DNA of 64,000 bases from Pseudomonas sp. N3-W (GTDB lineage Bacteria; Pseudomonadota; Gammaproteobacteria; Pseudomonadales; Pseudomonadaceae), in NCBI RefSeq assembly GCF_024970185.1, contig NZ_CP103965.1:6033001-6097000 (forward strand), written 5' to 3'. Of the stretch, positions 21,326-30,225 are shown in pieces. The notes under the pieces are model-generated. The model had not been told where the DNA came from. It worked only from the letters and a program-made list of their open reading frames with translations, and searched no databases. The position numbers and the translations under genes are program-made. The stretch's first letter is position 1. The number at the start of each line of letters is the position of its first letter.

Positions 21326-23761
21326 ATGCCCGCGCTGAATCACCCTCGCCCTCACACTGAAACCCTGGCCAACGGCCTGCGGGTGACGCTGCGTCATGCC
21401 CCGAATCTGAAGCGCTGCGCCGCCGCATTGCGGGTCGCTGCCGGCAGTCATGATGTGCCGCTGGCGTGGCCCGGTCTGGCGCACTTTCTGGAACACCTGC
21501 TGTTTCTCGGTACTGCACGCTTTCCCACTGAACGAGCACTGATGGCCTACGTGCAAGGTCACGGCGGGCAGGTGAATGCGCGTACCAGCGAACGCAGCAC
21601 CGACTTCTTTTTCGAACTGCCACAGCAGGCGTTCGCCGGTGGGTTGGTGCGTCTGTCAGACATGCTCGCGCATCCGCGTATGAATCTGGATGATCAGTTG
21701 CGCGAACGGGAAGTGCTGCACGCGGAATTTGTCGCGTGGTCTCAGGATGCCGAAGCTCAACGACAGTTGGCACTATTCGACGGACTCTCGCCGACTCATC
21801 CGCTGCGTGGATTTCATGCTGGCAACCGTGACAGCCTGCCCGTGGCGCAGGCGCAGTTTCAGCAAGCCTTGCAGGACTTTCATAAGCAGTTTTATCAGAC
21901 CGGGCAAATGACCCTGAGCCTGGCAGGGCCGCAGAGCCTTGATGAGTTGAAGGCAATGGCCGAACAGTTTGCCGCCGCACTCCCCGCCGGAGCAAAAATT
22001 TGCCAGAGCAGACCCGTCTCGTTGATGGCGACGCCGGACGAAAGTTATCAACAGGTCGCAGAACGCCGACTGAATTTGCTGTTCACCTTCGAGTCGCTGC
22101 CCGACACATCGCCCCAAGCGCTGGCATTCCTCTGCCATTGGCTCAATTGCGCCAAACCTGGCGGACTGCTGGCCGAATGGCGAGCGCACGGGCTGGCCGA
22201 CGGTTTGAAAGCCACACCGCTCTACCAGTTCGCCGGACAGGCCGTTCTGCATATTGAGTGCAGCCTTCTGACTGACGCCTGCGCACAAGTGATCCGCGAG
22301 CAGTTGCTTGATTGGCTGAGCTTCTTCGCCGCACAACAGGACTGGCCCGAGCTGCGCCACGAGTACGTCGCCCTGCAACTACGCCGGCAGCAGGTCAGCA
22401 GCGCCTTGCAACTGGCGCGTCTGGATGTCGAGCAACTGGAGATCGGCTTGTCTGAGCAGGGCGTCGCAGCCCTCAAGGACATCCTGAAAAAAATCGGCGC
22501 TGTGGATAACTTCAACGACGCCTGGCATCTACCGACGCCCAACCCGTTTTTGCAGGCGCCAGCCCCCACCGCCAACGCCGGTTTGATACGCGGGCAGACC
22601 AGCGCTCACCGTGGTTTGCGCACGTTTGCTCAGGATCGCTCACGCCATCGACGCGAGCAGTCGCCTATGCAGTTCAGCCAGGCAATGCCGGATAACACCG
22701 ATGAGGGGGCGATTTATCTGCGCTGGCGCCTCGATTCGGCGCCCGACAATAATCTTCAGGCAAACCTGGAAAGCGCTCTGCAAACGTTGCGTGAAGACGC
22801 TCGCCAAGCCGCAGTGGATTTTTCCTTCAGTGCATCGGGCAATGAATGGCTGCTGAACATGATTGGTCTGCAAGAGCCGATGCCGACCGTCCTCGAACAT
22901 GCACTGAAAACGCTGACGGCAGCCAATGCCGGTGTCTCACGGGAGCAACCGGCAAGTGCCGCGCTGATCCCGATCCGGCTGCTGCTCAAGGCGTTACCTG
23001 AGCGCTGCCTTCAACGCACCGGCGCCGTCTCGGACGACGTGCAACACCTGTGGTCGAGTGCACGTTGGGACGGTCTGGCGCTTGGCCTTTCGGCGCAGAC
23101 CCAAGCGGCCATAGGCCTGGCGCTGAGTCGCATTCCCGGCGCAGCGGACAATGCACTGCCCCCAGCGCCGACCATCGACTCGCAGCATGTGTGGAGCAAT
23201 GTCGAATGCAGCTCCAGCGAACAGGCACTGCTGCTGCTCTGCCCGGCCCCCACCCGCACGCTGGCCGATGAAGCCGCCTGGCGCCTGCTCGGCCACCTGT
23301 GCCAGACACCGTTCTACCAGCGCCTGCGTGTTGAACTGCAACTCGGTTACGCCGTGTTCAGCGGGCTGCGCCAGATTCATGGCCAGACCGGACTGCTGTT
23401 CGGCGTGCAATCACCGAGTGTCGTACCGCAGACCATTCTTCAACACATTGAATACTTCTTGAACGGCTTGCCCGAGTTGATCAACGGCCTCGATGACGCC
23501 AGCTACAACAGCCGGCGCCAAGCTCTGGCCGATCAATTTGCCCTCAGCACGCTACCCAATGCCCAAGCGGCGGAGCTGCTTTGGCAGGGCAAACTGGCCG
23601 GCCACTCGTCGGATTATCTGACGCGACTGCCCGAGGCGATTCTGCACGTCGAACGATCCACATTGCTCCTCGCAGCACGACGACTGAATCAGGCCGAAGG
23701 TGGCTGGCACGTTCTGGCCAACGCAGGCAGCCCCGCGACGCCCTGGCAAGTGACAAAATGA
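21326..23761 (+). CDS. pqqF: PQQ biosynthesis M16-type peptidase PqqF
   Basis: The 811-residue protein has the inverted zinc motif HFLEH at residues 53-57 and the distal glutamate E134, both typical of active M16 (pitrilysin) peptidases. The remaining inactive-half domains fill the usual length. PqqF, with a partner PqqG where present, cuts the PqqA precursor to release the cross-linked Glu-Tyr. ATG 21326 has GGAAG upstream; an overlapping GTG at 21320 is the alternative. It lies 158 bases before pqqA, in the order known for P. putida and P. fluorescens. Confidence 0.92.
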   Translation: MPALNHPRPHTETLANGLRVTLRHAPNLKRCAAALRVAAGSHDVPLAWPGLAHFLEHLLFLGTARFPTERALMAYVQGHGGQVNARTSERSTDFFFELPQQAFAGGLVRLSDMLAHPRMNLDDQLREREVLHAEFVAWSQDAEAQRQLALFDGLSPTHPLRGFHAGNRDSLPVAQAQFQQALQDFHKQFYQTGQMTLSLAGPQSLDELKAMAEQFAAALPAGAKICQSRPVSLMATPDESYQQVAERRLNLLFTFESLPDTSPQALAFLCHWLNCAKPGGLLAEWRAHGLADGLKATPLYQFAGQAVLHIECSLLTDACAQVIREQLLDWLSFFAAQQDWPELRHEYVALQLRRQQVSSALQLARLDVEQLEIGLSEQGVAALKDILKKIGAVDNFNDAWHLPTPNPFLQAPAPTANAGLIRGQTSAHRGLRTFAQDRSRHRREQSPMQFSQAMPDNTDEGAIYLRWRLDSAPDNNLQANLESALQTLREDARQAAVDFSFSASGNEWLLNMIGLQEPMPTVLEHALKTLTAANAGVSREQPASAALIPIRLLLKALPERCLQRTGAVSDDVQHLWSSARWDGLALGLSAQTQAAIGLALSRIPGAADNALPPAPTIDSQHVWSNVECSSSEQALLLLCPAPTRTLADEAAWRLLGHLCQTPFYQRLRVELQLGYAVFSGLRQIHGQTGLLFGVQSPSVVPQTILQHIEYFLNGLPELINGLDDASYNSRRQALADQFALSTLPNAQAAELLWQGKLAGHSSDYLTRLPEAILHVERSTLLLAARRLNQAEGGWHVLANAGSPATPWQVTK

Positions 23762-23919
23762 TCTTTACCGGCGCTGCAATTAGCTTTTTCAAAGTTTCGC
23801 GGGCCACCACTCTGTAATTTTGAGTAACATAGCCACCTAACTATCTGGAACATCTCCGGCTGGAGGTGGACTATATGTATAGATCTGCGCTGTCCCACCC
23901 ACCCGAAAGGAGCACTCCC

Positions 23920-23994
23920 ATGGCCTGGTCCAAACCTGCTTACACCGACCTGCGTATCGGCTTTGAAGTCACCATGTATTTCGCAAGCCGTTAA
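23920..23994 (+). CDS. pqqA: PQQ precursor peptide PqqA
   Basis: The 24-residue peptide [24 protein letters not shown] contains the ExxxY motif (E16 and Y20) whose side chains become the PQQ ring system. The residues are joined by PqqE and cut out by peptidases. GGAG lies seven bases before ATG 23920. An in-frame ATG at 23875 with a stronger GGAGGTGG site would give a 39-residue form; see findings. A terminator-like hairpin follows 31 bases after the stop. Confidence 0.95.
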   Translation: MAWSKPAYTDLRIGFEVTMYFASR

Positions 23995-24024
23995 TTTCTG
24001 CCCTTGCGGTGGAAAATGCAGTGC

Positions 24025-24051
24025 AACGCCTCGGCTCGCCGGGGCGTTTTT
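24025..24051 (+). terminator. Attenuating terminator between pqqA and pqqB
   Basis: The stem AACGCC-T-CGG pairs with CCG-G-GGCGTT (one T-G wobble) around a CTCG loop and ends in five T residues. It lies between pqqA and pqqB and probably makes the small precursor message much more abundant than the enzyme messages. Confidence 0.8.
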
Positions 24052-24080
24052 ATTTTCAGCGTTGAAATGATGGAGCGGTC

Positions 24081-24992
24081 ATGTTTGTCCAGATTCTAGG
24101 TTCCGCCGCCGGCGGCGGTTTTCCGCAGTGGAACTGCAACTGCGTGAACTGCGCAGGCTTTCGCGACGGCAGCCTGAACGCCAAGGCGCGTACTCAGTCC
24201 TCCATCGCGATTTCCGATGACGGCGTGAACTGGGTCCTGTGCAATGCCTCGCCGGACATCCGCGCCCAACTGCAGGGCTTCGCCCCGATGCAACCGGGCC
24301 GCGCCCTGCGTGATACCGGGATCAGCGCGATCATCCTGATGGACAGCCAGATTGACCACACTACCGGGCTACTCAGTCTGCGCGAAGGCTGCCCACATCA
24401 GGTGTGGTGCACCGACATGGTCCACGAAGACCTGAGCACCGGCTTCCCGCTGTTCACCATGCTGACCCACTGGAACGGCGGGCTGGCCTGGAACCGCATC
24501 GAACTCGACCAGAGCTTCACCGTCCCGGCCTGCCCGAACCTGCGTTTCACTCCGCTGCCGCTACGCAGCGCTGCACCGCCCTACTCGCCGCACCGCTTCG
24601 ACCCGCATCCGGGCGACAACATCGGCCTGATCGTTGAAGACCTCAGCACCGGCGGCAAGCTGTTTTATGCGCCGGGTCTGGGCAAGGTCGACGCGCCGCT
24701 GCTGGAGATCATGGCCGCCAGCGATTGCCTGCTGGTGGACGGCACGATGTGGGACGACGACGAAATGCAGCGCCGTGGCGTCGGCACCCGCACTGGCCGC
24801 GAAATGGGCCATCTGGCACAGAACGGCCCCGGTGGCATGCTCGAAGTACTGGAACAGCTGCCCAAGCCGCGCAAGGTGCTTATCCACATCAACAACACCA
24901 ACCCGATTCTTGATGAAGATTCGCCGGAACGCGCGGAGCTGGTTCGCCGTGATGTTGAAGTGGCGTATGACGGCATGAGTATAGTTTTGTAA
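24081..24992 (+). CDS. pqqB: PQQ biosynthesis protein PqqB
   Basis: The 303-residue protein opens [19 protein letters not shown] and has the CNCxNC cysteine cluster and the metallo-beta-lactamase-fold metal motif ([11 protein letters not shown]) expected of PqqB. It acts as an iron-dependent hydroxylase on the Glu-Tyr intermediate according to published work on the family. GGAG precedes ATG 24081. A REP pair separates it from pqqC, but the direction and order suggest that the operon continues. Confidence 0.95.
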   Translation: MFVQILGSAAGGGFPQWNCNCVNCAGFRDGSLNAKARTQSSIAISDDGVNWVLCNASPDIRAQLQGFAPMQPGRALRDTGISAIILMDSQIDHTTGLLSLREGCPHQVWCTDMVHEDLSTGFPLFTMLTHWNGGLAWNRIELDQSFTVPACPNLRFTPLPLRSAAPPYSPHRFDPHPGDNIGLIVEDLSTGGKLFYAPGLGKVDAPLLEIMAASDCLLVDGTMWDDDEMQRRGVGTRTGREMGHLAQNGPGGMLEVLEQLPKPRKVLIHINNTNPILDEDSPERAELVRRDVEVAYDGMSIVL

Positions 24993-25017
24993 GAGGCCGA
25001 GACCGCTGCGCGGTCTA

Positions 25018-25087
25018 TCGCGGGCAAGCCCGCCCCCACATTGGATCGGGTTACCACAGTCCCTGTGGGAGCGAGCTTGCTCGCGAT
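25018..25087. repeat. REP pair inside the pqq operon
   Basis: The core ATCGCGGGCAAGCCCGCC at 25018 and its inverted partner GGGAGCGAGCTTGCTCGCGA ending at 25086 lie in the 146-base pqqB-pqqC gap. In mRNA they would form paired hairpins and could shield the upstream message. Confidence 0.85.
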
Positions 25088-25138
25088 GAGGGCAGATCGA
25101 ACACCCAAGAATCCCCCGGTTATTCGCGGAGAACCGAA

Positions 25139-25891
25139 ATGACTGACACCGCAATGTCCCCCACCGAATTCGAAGCCGCGCTGCGCGCCAAAGGCGCCTA
25201 TTACCACATCCATCACCCGTATCACGTGGCGATGTACGAAGGCCGGGCGACCCGTGAGCAGATTCAGGGCTGGGTCGCCAACCGCTTCTACTATCAGGTG
25301 AATATCCCGCTGAAGGACGCCGCGATCCTGGCCAACTGCCCGGACCGCGAGATCCGCCGCGAGTGGATTCAGCGCCTGCTGGACCACGACGGCGCCCCCG
25401 GCGAAGACGGCGGCATCGAAGCCTGGCTGCGTCTGGGCCAAGCGGTCGGCCTCGACCCGGATCAACTGCGCTCCCAGGAACTGGTGCTGCCGGGCGTGCG
25501 TTTCGCCGTCGACGCCTACGTCAACTTCGCCCGTCGGGCCAATTGGCAGGAAGCCGCCAGCAGCTCGCTGACTGAACTGTTCGCACCGCAGATCCACCAG
25601 TCGCGCCTCGACAGCTGGCCGCAGCATTACCCATGGATCGACCCGACCGGCTACGAATATTTCCGCACGCGCCTGGGTCAGGCCCGACGTGATGTCGAAC
25701 ACGGCTTGGCGATCACCCTGCAACACTACACCACCCGGGAAGGCCAGGAGCGCATGCTGGAAATTCTCCAGTTCAAACTGGACATTCTTTGGAGCATGCT
25801 CGATGCCATGAGCATGGCTTACGAACTGAACCGCCCGCCGTACCACAGCGTGACCGGGCAACGGGTCTGGCACAAAGGAATCGCGTTATGA
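25139..25891 (+). CDS. pqqC: Pyrroloquinoline-quinone synthase PqqC
   Basis: The 250-residue protein is a cofactor-free oxidase that catalyses the last ring closure and eight-electron oxidation to PQQ. Family landmarks are [12 protein letters not shown] near residues 18-29, [10 protein letters not shown], and the helix-bundle residues [20 protein letters not shown] precedes ATG 25139. It overlaps pqqD by four bases (ATGA), so translation is coupled. Confidence 0.95.
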   Translation: MTDTAMSPTEFEAALRAKGAYYHIHHPYHVAMYEGRATREQIQGWVANRFYYQVNIPLKDAAILANCPDREIRREWIQRLLDHDGAPGEDGGIEAWLRLGQAVGLDPDQLRSQELVLPGVRFAVDAYVNFARRANWQEAASSSLTELFAPQIHQSRLDSWPQHYPWIDPTGYEYFRTRLGQARRDVEHGLAITLQHYTTREGQERMLEILQFKLDILWSMLDAMSMAYELNRPPYHSVTGQRVWHKGIAL

Positions 25892-26163
25892 GTTTTGATC
25901 GCAGCAAGACCCCGACCTGGCGTCAGGGCTACCGCTTCCAGTACGAACCGGCGCAAAAAGGCCACGTACTGCTCTACCCCGAAGGCATGATCAAGCTCAA
26001 CGAAAGCGCCGCATTGATCGGCGGCCTGATTGACGGCGAGCGTAATGTCGCAGCGATCATCGCCGAACTGGACGCCAAATTCCCCGGTGTGCCCGAGCTC
26101 GGTGAAGACATCGAGCAATTCATGGAGGTTGCCCGTGCTCAGCACTGGATCGAACTTGCCTGA
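25888..26163 (+). CDS. pqqD: PQQ peptide chaperone PqqD
   Basis: The 91-residue protein binds PqqA and presents it to the radical SAM enzyme PqqE. It begins [22 protein letters not shown] and has the winged-helix RRE fold signature [15 protein letters not shown]. The start is the ATG overlapping the pqqC stop; a longer reading from 25789 lies inside pqqC. It overlaps the proposed pqqE start by 29 bases, which agrees with the known functional pairing. Confidence 0.93.
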   Translation: MSFDRSKTPTWRQGYRFQYEPAQKGHVLLYPEGMIKLNESAALIGGLIDGERNVAAIIAELDAKFPGVPELGEDIEQFMEVARAQHWIELA

Positions 26164-27310
26164 TTCCACGTCGGTCAAGTTACCGCCAAAACCCGAGATC
26201 GGCCTGCCGCTGTGGCTGCTGGCCGAGCTGACGTATCGCTGCCCGCTGCAATGCCCGTACTGCTCCAATCCACTGGATTTCGCCGAGCAAGGCAAAGAGC
26301 TGAGCACCGAACAATGGATCAAGGTGTTTCGCGAAGCACGGGAAATGGGTGCAGCGCAGCTGGGCTTTTCCGGCGGTGAACCACTGGTGCGCCAGGACCT
26401 CGCCGAATTGATCGCCGAGGCCCGCAAGCTGGGCTTCTACACCAACCTGATCACCTCGGGCATCGGCCTGACCGAACAGAAAATCAGCGACTTCAAGAAG
26501 GCCGGCCTGGACCACATCCAGATCAGCTTCCAGGCCAGCGACGAGCAAGTGAACAACCTGCTGGCCGGCTCGAAAAAGGCCTTCGCCCAGAAGCTGGAAA
26601 TGGCCCGTGCGGTAAAAGCACACGGCTACCCGATGGTGCTGAACTTCGTCACCCATCGGCATAACATCGACAAGATCGATCGTATCATCGAGCTGTGCAT
26701 CGCCCTGGAAGCGGACTTCGTCGAACTCGCCACCTGCCAGTTCTACGGGTGGGCGCAGCTCAATCGTGTCGGGCTGTTGCCGACCAAGGAACAACTGGTT
26801 CGCGCTGAACGTATCACCAACGAATACCGCGCCAAACTTGCGGCCGAAGGGCATCCGTGCAAACTGATTTTCGTGACGCCGGACTACTACGAAGAACGCC
26901 CGAAAGCCTGCATGAATGGCTGGGGCAGCATCTTCCTGACCGTCACTCCGGACGGCACCGCCCTGCCCTGTCACGGTGCGAGGCAGATGCCGGTGCAGTT
27001 TCCCAACGTACGTGATCACAGCATGCAGCACATCTGGTACGACTCGTTCGGCTTCAACCGCTTTCGCGGTTACGACTGGATGCCCGAGCCGTGCCGCTCC
27101 TGCGACGAAAAAGAAAAGGACTTCGGCGGCTGCCGTTGCCAGGCGTTCATGCTCACGGGTGACGCGAGCAATGCCGACCCGGTGTGCAGCAAGTCGGAAC
27201 ATCATGGCGTGATTCTCAAGGCCCGCGAAGAAGCCGAACACGCCGCCCTGACCATTGAACAGTTGGCCTTTCGCAATGAACGAAACTCACGCCTCATCGC
27301 CAAAGGCTGA
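26135..27310 (+). CDS. pqqE: PqqA peptide cyclase PqqE (radical SAM)
   Basis: The protein is 391 residues from GTG 26135. The radical SAM cluster cysteines are C36, C40 and C43 (CPLQCPYC). The C-terminal SPASM region has CMNGWG, LPCHGA and [16 protein letters not shown] for two auxiliary iron-sulfur clusters. PqqE forms the carbon-carbon bond between Glu and Tyr of PqqA. The GTG has a perfect GGAGG six bases upstream; a TTG at 26156 is the other candidate. The track of in-frame codons further upstream lies inside pqqD. Confidence 0.92.
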   Translation: MLSTGSNLPDSTSVKLPPKPEIGLPLWLLAELTYRCPLQCPYCSNPLDFAEQGKELSTEQWIKVFREAREMGAAQLGFSGGEPLVRQDLAELIAEARKLGFYTNLITSGIGLTEQKISDFKKAGLDHIQISFQASDEQVNNLLAGSKKAFAQKLEMARAVKAHGYPMVLNFVTHRHNIDKIDRIIELCIALEADFVELATCQFYGWAQLNRVGLLPTKEQLVRAERITNEYRAKLAAEGHPCKLIFVTPDYYEERPKACMNGWGSIFLTVTPDGTALPCHGARQMPVQFPNVRDHSMQHIWYDSFGFNRFRGYDWMPEPCRSCDEKEKDFGGCRCQAFMLTGDASNADPVCSKSEHHGVILKAREEAEHAALTIEQLAFRNERNSRLIAKG

Positions 27311-29102
27311 ACCTTTGAGCGCCACCCGAGCCGTCGCATCCAGCATTGATTTCGCCGAGTTGCTGCTCGGCTCCCAGGGCCTGTTCTGGAATGAGTACCG
27401 CCCTCAGGACGCCGCGTGCCGGATCTGGCATTGGCGTGATGGCCAGGCCCGCTGTCTGACACCACCGGGCTTCAGTGTGCGCAGTCGGGTGTACGAATAT
27501 GGTGGTGGCGCGTTTTGCCTGACAGATGACGAGGTTGTTTTCGTCAACGAGACGGATCAACAGTTGTACCGGCAATCGCTGGTTGGCGAAGCACCTGTGG
27601 CGTTGACCTCGGGCGAAAAGCGCTATGGCGATCTGCAGTTTGGCAACGGGCAGGTTCTGGCGGTTGAGGAACAGGGTGAACGCCATCGCCTGGTGGCCAT
27701 CGATCTTGTAGACGGCCAACGCCACCTGCTGGCCGAAGGCGCTGATTTCTATGCCGCTCCCACCTTGAGTCCTGATGCCCGGCAATTGGCCTGGATCGAG
27801 TGGAGCCGCCCCGATCAACCCTGGACCGCCACGCGGCTGATGCTTGCCGACCGCCAGTCTGACGGCACGCTTGCCCACATCAGGTGTATGGCCGGGGAGG
27901 GTGTTCAAGAGTCACTGCAACAACCTCGCTACGACGCCGATGGTCGACTGTACTGCCTGACGGATCGCGGTGGTTTCTGGCAGCCATGGGCCGTTTCGGC
28001 ACACGGACTGGAACCGCTGCCAAGTGCCGCTGCCGACCACGGCCCAGCGCCTTGGCAATTGGGCGGCTGCACCTGGTTGCCGCTGGGCGAAGAGCGTTAT
28101 CTGGCCAGTTGGACGCTGGACGGTTTCGGTCGCCTGGGCCTTTGCAGCGGTGCCGATCAGGACCTGACCGGCGACTACACGCGCTTTCGCCACCTGGCAC
28201 TCGATGAGCAGTTCATCTATTGCATCGCGGCATCGCCCATCAGCCCTTCGGCGGTGATTGCCATCGACCGCAACAGCCGGGAGGTCAAGGTCCTGGCAGG
28301 TGGCGCGGCGCCTCTGCCCGCAGAGAAGATCAGTCGTCCGCAAACCCTGCGTTACCCGAGCGGTTCCGGCGAGGCACACGGTTTCTTCTACCCGGCGATG
28401 GGCACCGAAGCCAGGCCGCCGCTGGTAGTGTTTATCCACGGTGGCCCGACTTCGGCCTGCTACCCGATCCTTGATCCGCGTATTCAATACTGGGCGCACC
28501 GCGGCTTTGCCGTGGCCGATCTGAACTACCGGGGCAGCAGCGGTTATGGCCGCGCGTATCGCCAGGCGTTGCATTTGAGTTGGGGCGACGTTGACGTGCA
28601 GGACGCCTGTGCAGTGGTGAGCCATCTCGCCGAACGCGGGCTGATCGACGGCGACAAGGCGTTTATTCGTGGCGGCAGCGCCGGCGGTTACACCACGCTG
28701 TGCGCACTGGCCTTCCGGCAGGTTTTTCGCGCCGGCGCCAGCCTGTATGGCGTCAGCGACCCGGTTGCCCTGGGCCAGGCGACCCACAAGTTCGAAGGCG
28801 ACTATCTCGACTGGCTGATCGGCGATCCGCTGCAAGACGCCGAACGCTACGCCGCACGCACGCCGCTGCTGCATGCGAGCAACATCGCGGTGCCGGTGAT
28901 TTTCTTCCAGGGCGAACTGGATGCCGTGGTGGTGCCGCAACAGACACGCGACATGGTCACGGCGTTACAGGACAACGGGATTCTGGTCGAAGCTCACTAC
29001 TACGACGATGAACGCCATGGGTTTCGCAAGGCCGCCAATCAGGCGCATGCGCTGGAGCAGGAGTGGTTGTTTTATCGGCGGGTGATGGAGCTGGGGGACT
29101 GA
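27276..29102 (+). CDS. pqqH: S9 (prolyl oligopeptidase) family peptidase of the pqq operon
   Basis: The protein is 608 residues from ATG 27276, with an N-terminal beta-propeller and a C-terminal alpha/beta-hydrolase domain. The catalytic serine is S468 in GGSAGG, the acid lies in GELDAVV and the histidine in DERHGF. In P. aeruginosa the homologue closes the pqqABCDEH operon. Its step in PQQ formation is not settled; degradation of the PqqA-derived product is a reasonable guess. The start overlaps pqqE by 35 bases; a TTG at 27315, just after the pqqE stop, has a better AAGG site and may be the true start. Confidence 0.85.
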   Translation: MNETHASSPKAEPLSATRAVASSIDFAELLLGSQGLFWNEYRPQDAACRIWHWRDGQARCLTPPGFSVRSRVYEYGGGAFCLTDDEVVFVNETDQQLYRQSLVGEAPVALTSGEKRYGDLQFGNGQVLAVEEQGERHRLVAIDLVDGQRHLLAEGADFYAAPTLSPDARQLAWIEWSRPDQPWTATRLMLADRQSDGTLAHIRCMAGEGVQESLQQPRYDADGRLYCLTDRGGFWQPWAVSAHGLEPLPSAAADHGPAPWQLGGCTWLPLGEERYLASWTLDGFGRLGLCSGADQDLTGDYTRFRHLALDEQFIYCIAASPISPSAVIAIDRNSREVKVLAGGAAPLPAEKISRPQTLRYPSGSGEAHGFFYPAMGTEARPPLVVFIHGGPTSACYPILDPRIQYWAHRGFAVADLNYRGSSGYGRAYRQALHLSWGDVDVQDACAVVSHLAERGLIDGDKAFIRGGSAGGYTTLCALAFRQVFRAGASLYGVSDPVALGQATHKFEGDYLDWLIGDPLQDAERYAARTPLLHASNIAVPVIFFQGELDAVVVPQQTRDMVTALQDNGILVEAHYYDDERHGFRKAANQAHALEQEWLFYRRVMELGD

Positions 29103-29136
29103 CGCTGGTGCACCGTGCATGAGTCGCGGTGCCGCA

Positions 29137-29231
29137 TTCGCGAGCCGGCTCGCTCCCACAGGATTAACGCGATTTCAAATTTGCACATCACCTGTGGAAG
29201 CGAGCCGGCTCCGGGCGGCGTTCCGACGAAA
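29137..29231. repeat. REP pair with a hybrid second copy
   Basis: A normal REP (TTCGCGAGCCGGCTCGCTCC at 29137) faces a second copy at 29192 whose right half reads CCGGGCGGCGTTCCGACGAA instead of the usual palindrome arm. The same hybrid form occurs at 42223-42260. Confidence 0.7.
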
Positions 29232-29255
29232 GCTGTCTATCTGACGCCGCTAATC

Positions 29256-29414
29256 TCAGCGCTTGGCGATGATATACACCGCATGCACGATCCCCGGAAT
29301 ATACCCGCACAACGTCAGCAGGATATTCAGCCAGAACGCCCCGGCGAAACCGACTTGCAGAAACACACCCAGGGGCGGCAACAGAATGGCGATGATGATA
29401 CGAATGAAATCCAT
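29256..29414 (-). CDS. YqaE/Pmp3 family small membrane protein
   Basis: The 52-residue protein has two transmembrane helices, IIIAILLPPLGVFLQVGF and WLNILLTLCGYIPGIVHAVY, with the PPLGVFL and GxIPGxxHA signatures of the YqaE/Pmp3 (UPF0057) family. These peptides affect membrane potential and salt or cold tolerance in yeast and plants; their bacterial role is unclear. The ATG at 29414 has GGAGC upstream; the longer reading from 29456 has no family similarity before that Met. It is a single-gene unit. Confidence 0.88.
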   Translation of the reverse strand: MDFIRIIIAILLPPLGVFLQVGFAGAFWLNILLTLCGYIPGIVHAVYIIAKR

Positions 29415-29497
29415 AGGGCAGCTCCTGATTGACGTTGGCTCACACGAGCCACACAACTAATCGACCCGCGCCGCTGGTCAGGGTTCAGTGCGGCTTT

Positions 29498-29818
29498 TCA
29501 GGCCAGGATTTCAAGACCGTGCTTCTGCACGATGCTCAGCAACTTCAGCGCCATCCCGCTGGGATGCTTGTCTCCGGCCTCCCATTGCTTGACCGTCGAA
29601 GCGCTGGTGTTCAGATAACGCGCAAACACGGGCTGGCTGACATTGTTGCGCTCGCGCAGGGCTTTGATCTGCTCGGCCGGGATCGCTTCCGGGGTGCTTG
29701 CAAGGCATGACTCATCGAATCTTCGCATGGTCGCCTTGCTGATTGCACCGATGGCAAACAAGGCACTGGCCGATTCGTGAATCGATTCTGACAGCTCACG
29801 TTTGAATTTCTTACTCAT
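29498..29818 (-). CDS. Antitoxin with XRE-type helix-turn-helix (HigA/NadS-like)
   Basis: The 106-residue protein has an N-terminal region MSKKFKRELSESIHESASAL and a C-terminal XRE helix-turn-helix (about residues 49-100, with NNVSQPVFARYLNTSASTVKQW). This layout is that of antitoxins paired with RelE/HigB-like toxins. The expected toxin gene lies just upstream and overlaps the start by eight bases, but it is broken (see next entry). A perfect palindrome at 30001-30019 lies before the toxin remnant and is the likely operator. The antitoxin itself looks intact, so it may still repress this site or counter a toxin elsewhere. Confidence 0.85.
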   Translation of the reverse strand: MSKKFKRELSESIHESASALFAIGAISKATMRRFDESCLASTPEAIPAEQIKALRERNNVSQPVFARYLNTSASTVKQWEAGDKHPSGMALKLLSIVQKHGLEILA

Positions 29819-29996
29819 GTGATATCTCCACAAACTCTTTCATATCCAGCAAGTGCTGGATGTCCATCTCGCCTGCCCGGCCAGCATTTGCGAAAATGCC
29901 TCCCGAAGCTCCTCGTCACTGATCCAGGCCTTACTGGCATCAGTCGCAAAACGTTTGCGTCTTGAACAGTCTTGAAGCCACAGGCATCCCTTCCAT
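29811..29996 (-). pseudogene. Decayed RelE/HigB-like toxin
   Basis: On the minus strand, ATG 29996 opens MEGMPVASRLFKTQTF, then the frame ends at TGA 29942-29940. A +1 frame continues as KRFATDASKAWISDEELRE and on to FSQMLAGQA, which resembles the N-terminal third of RelE/HigB-like toxins. A second jump then leads to MDIQHLLDMKEFVEISHE and TAA at 29811, which looks like the toxin C-terminus and overlaps the antitoxin start in the usual way. The middle, where these toxins have DLGGG and basic catalytic residues, is missing. Total remaining length is about 60 codons, against about 110 normally. The family match is from memory of motifs, not an alignment. Confidence 0.65.
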
Positions 29997-30000
29997 TATG

Positions 30001-30019
30001 TATACCACCCAGTGGTATA
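30001..30019. promoter_or_regulatory. Palindromic operator of the toxin-antitoxin locus
   Basis: TATACCAC and GTGGTATA form a perfect 8-bp inverted repeat around CCA, five bases before the first ATG of the toxin remnant. XRE-type antitoxins bind such palindromes to repress their own operon. A CATAAT hexamer on the minus strand next to it may be part of the promoter. Confidence 0.65.
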
Positions 30020-30136
30020 TTTCTCGAAGCGCAGAATCCCGCTCTACTCGTACCTGCATTCCCTGCCGGTCCTTTTAAAAAGCCAATGATCCAGCTCCCG
30101 CTCAAGCACCAACGTGCCTTTGGCAAAACGCAGGAA

Positions 30137-30176
30137 CAAAAAAACGCCCCACGCTAAAAAGATCAGGCGTGGGGCG
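30137..30176 (-). terminator. Intrinsic terminator of the aminotransferase gene
   Basis: Read leftward, the stem CGCCCCACGC pairs with GCGTGGGGCG and is followed by seven T residues. It lies 50 bases after the aminotransferase stop at 30226. The stretch from 30020 to 30136 holds no clear gene. Confidence 0.85.
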
Positions 30177-30225
30177 ATGCGTTATTACCGCGAGACGGTT
30201 CGGGAATGCGTGTGGGCGGGTCCGG

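Noticed and set aside
29815..30126. 103-codon minus-strand frame over the toxin remnant
   Set aside because: It reads the third frame; its residues do not resemble a toxin, while the other two frames carry the toxin-like pieces that join to the antitoxin start.
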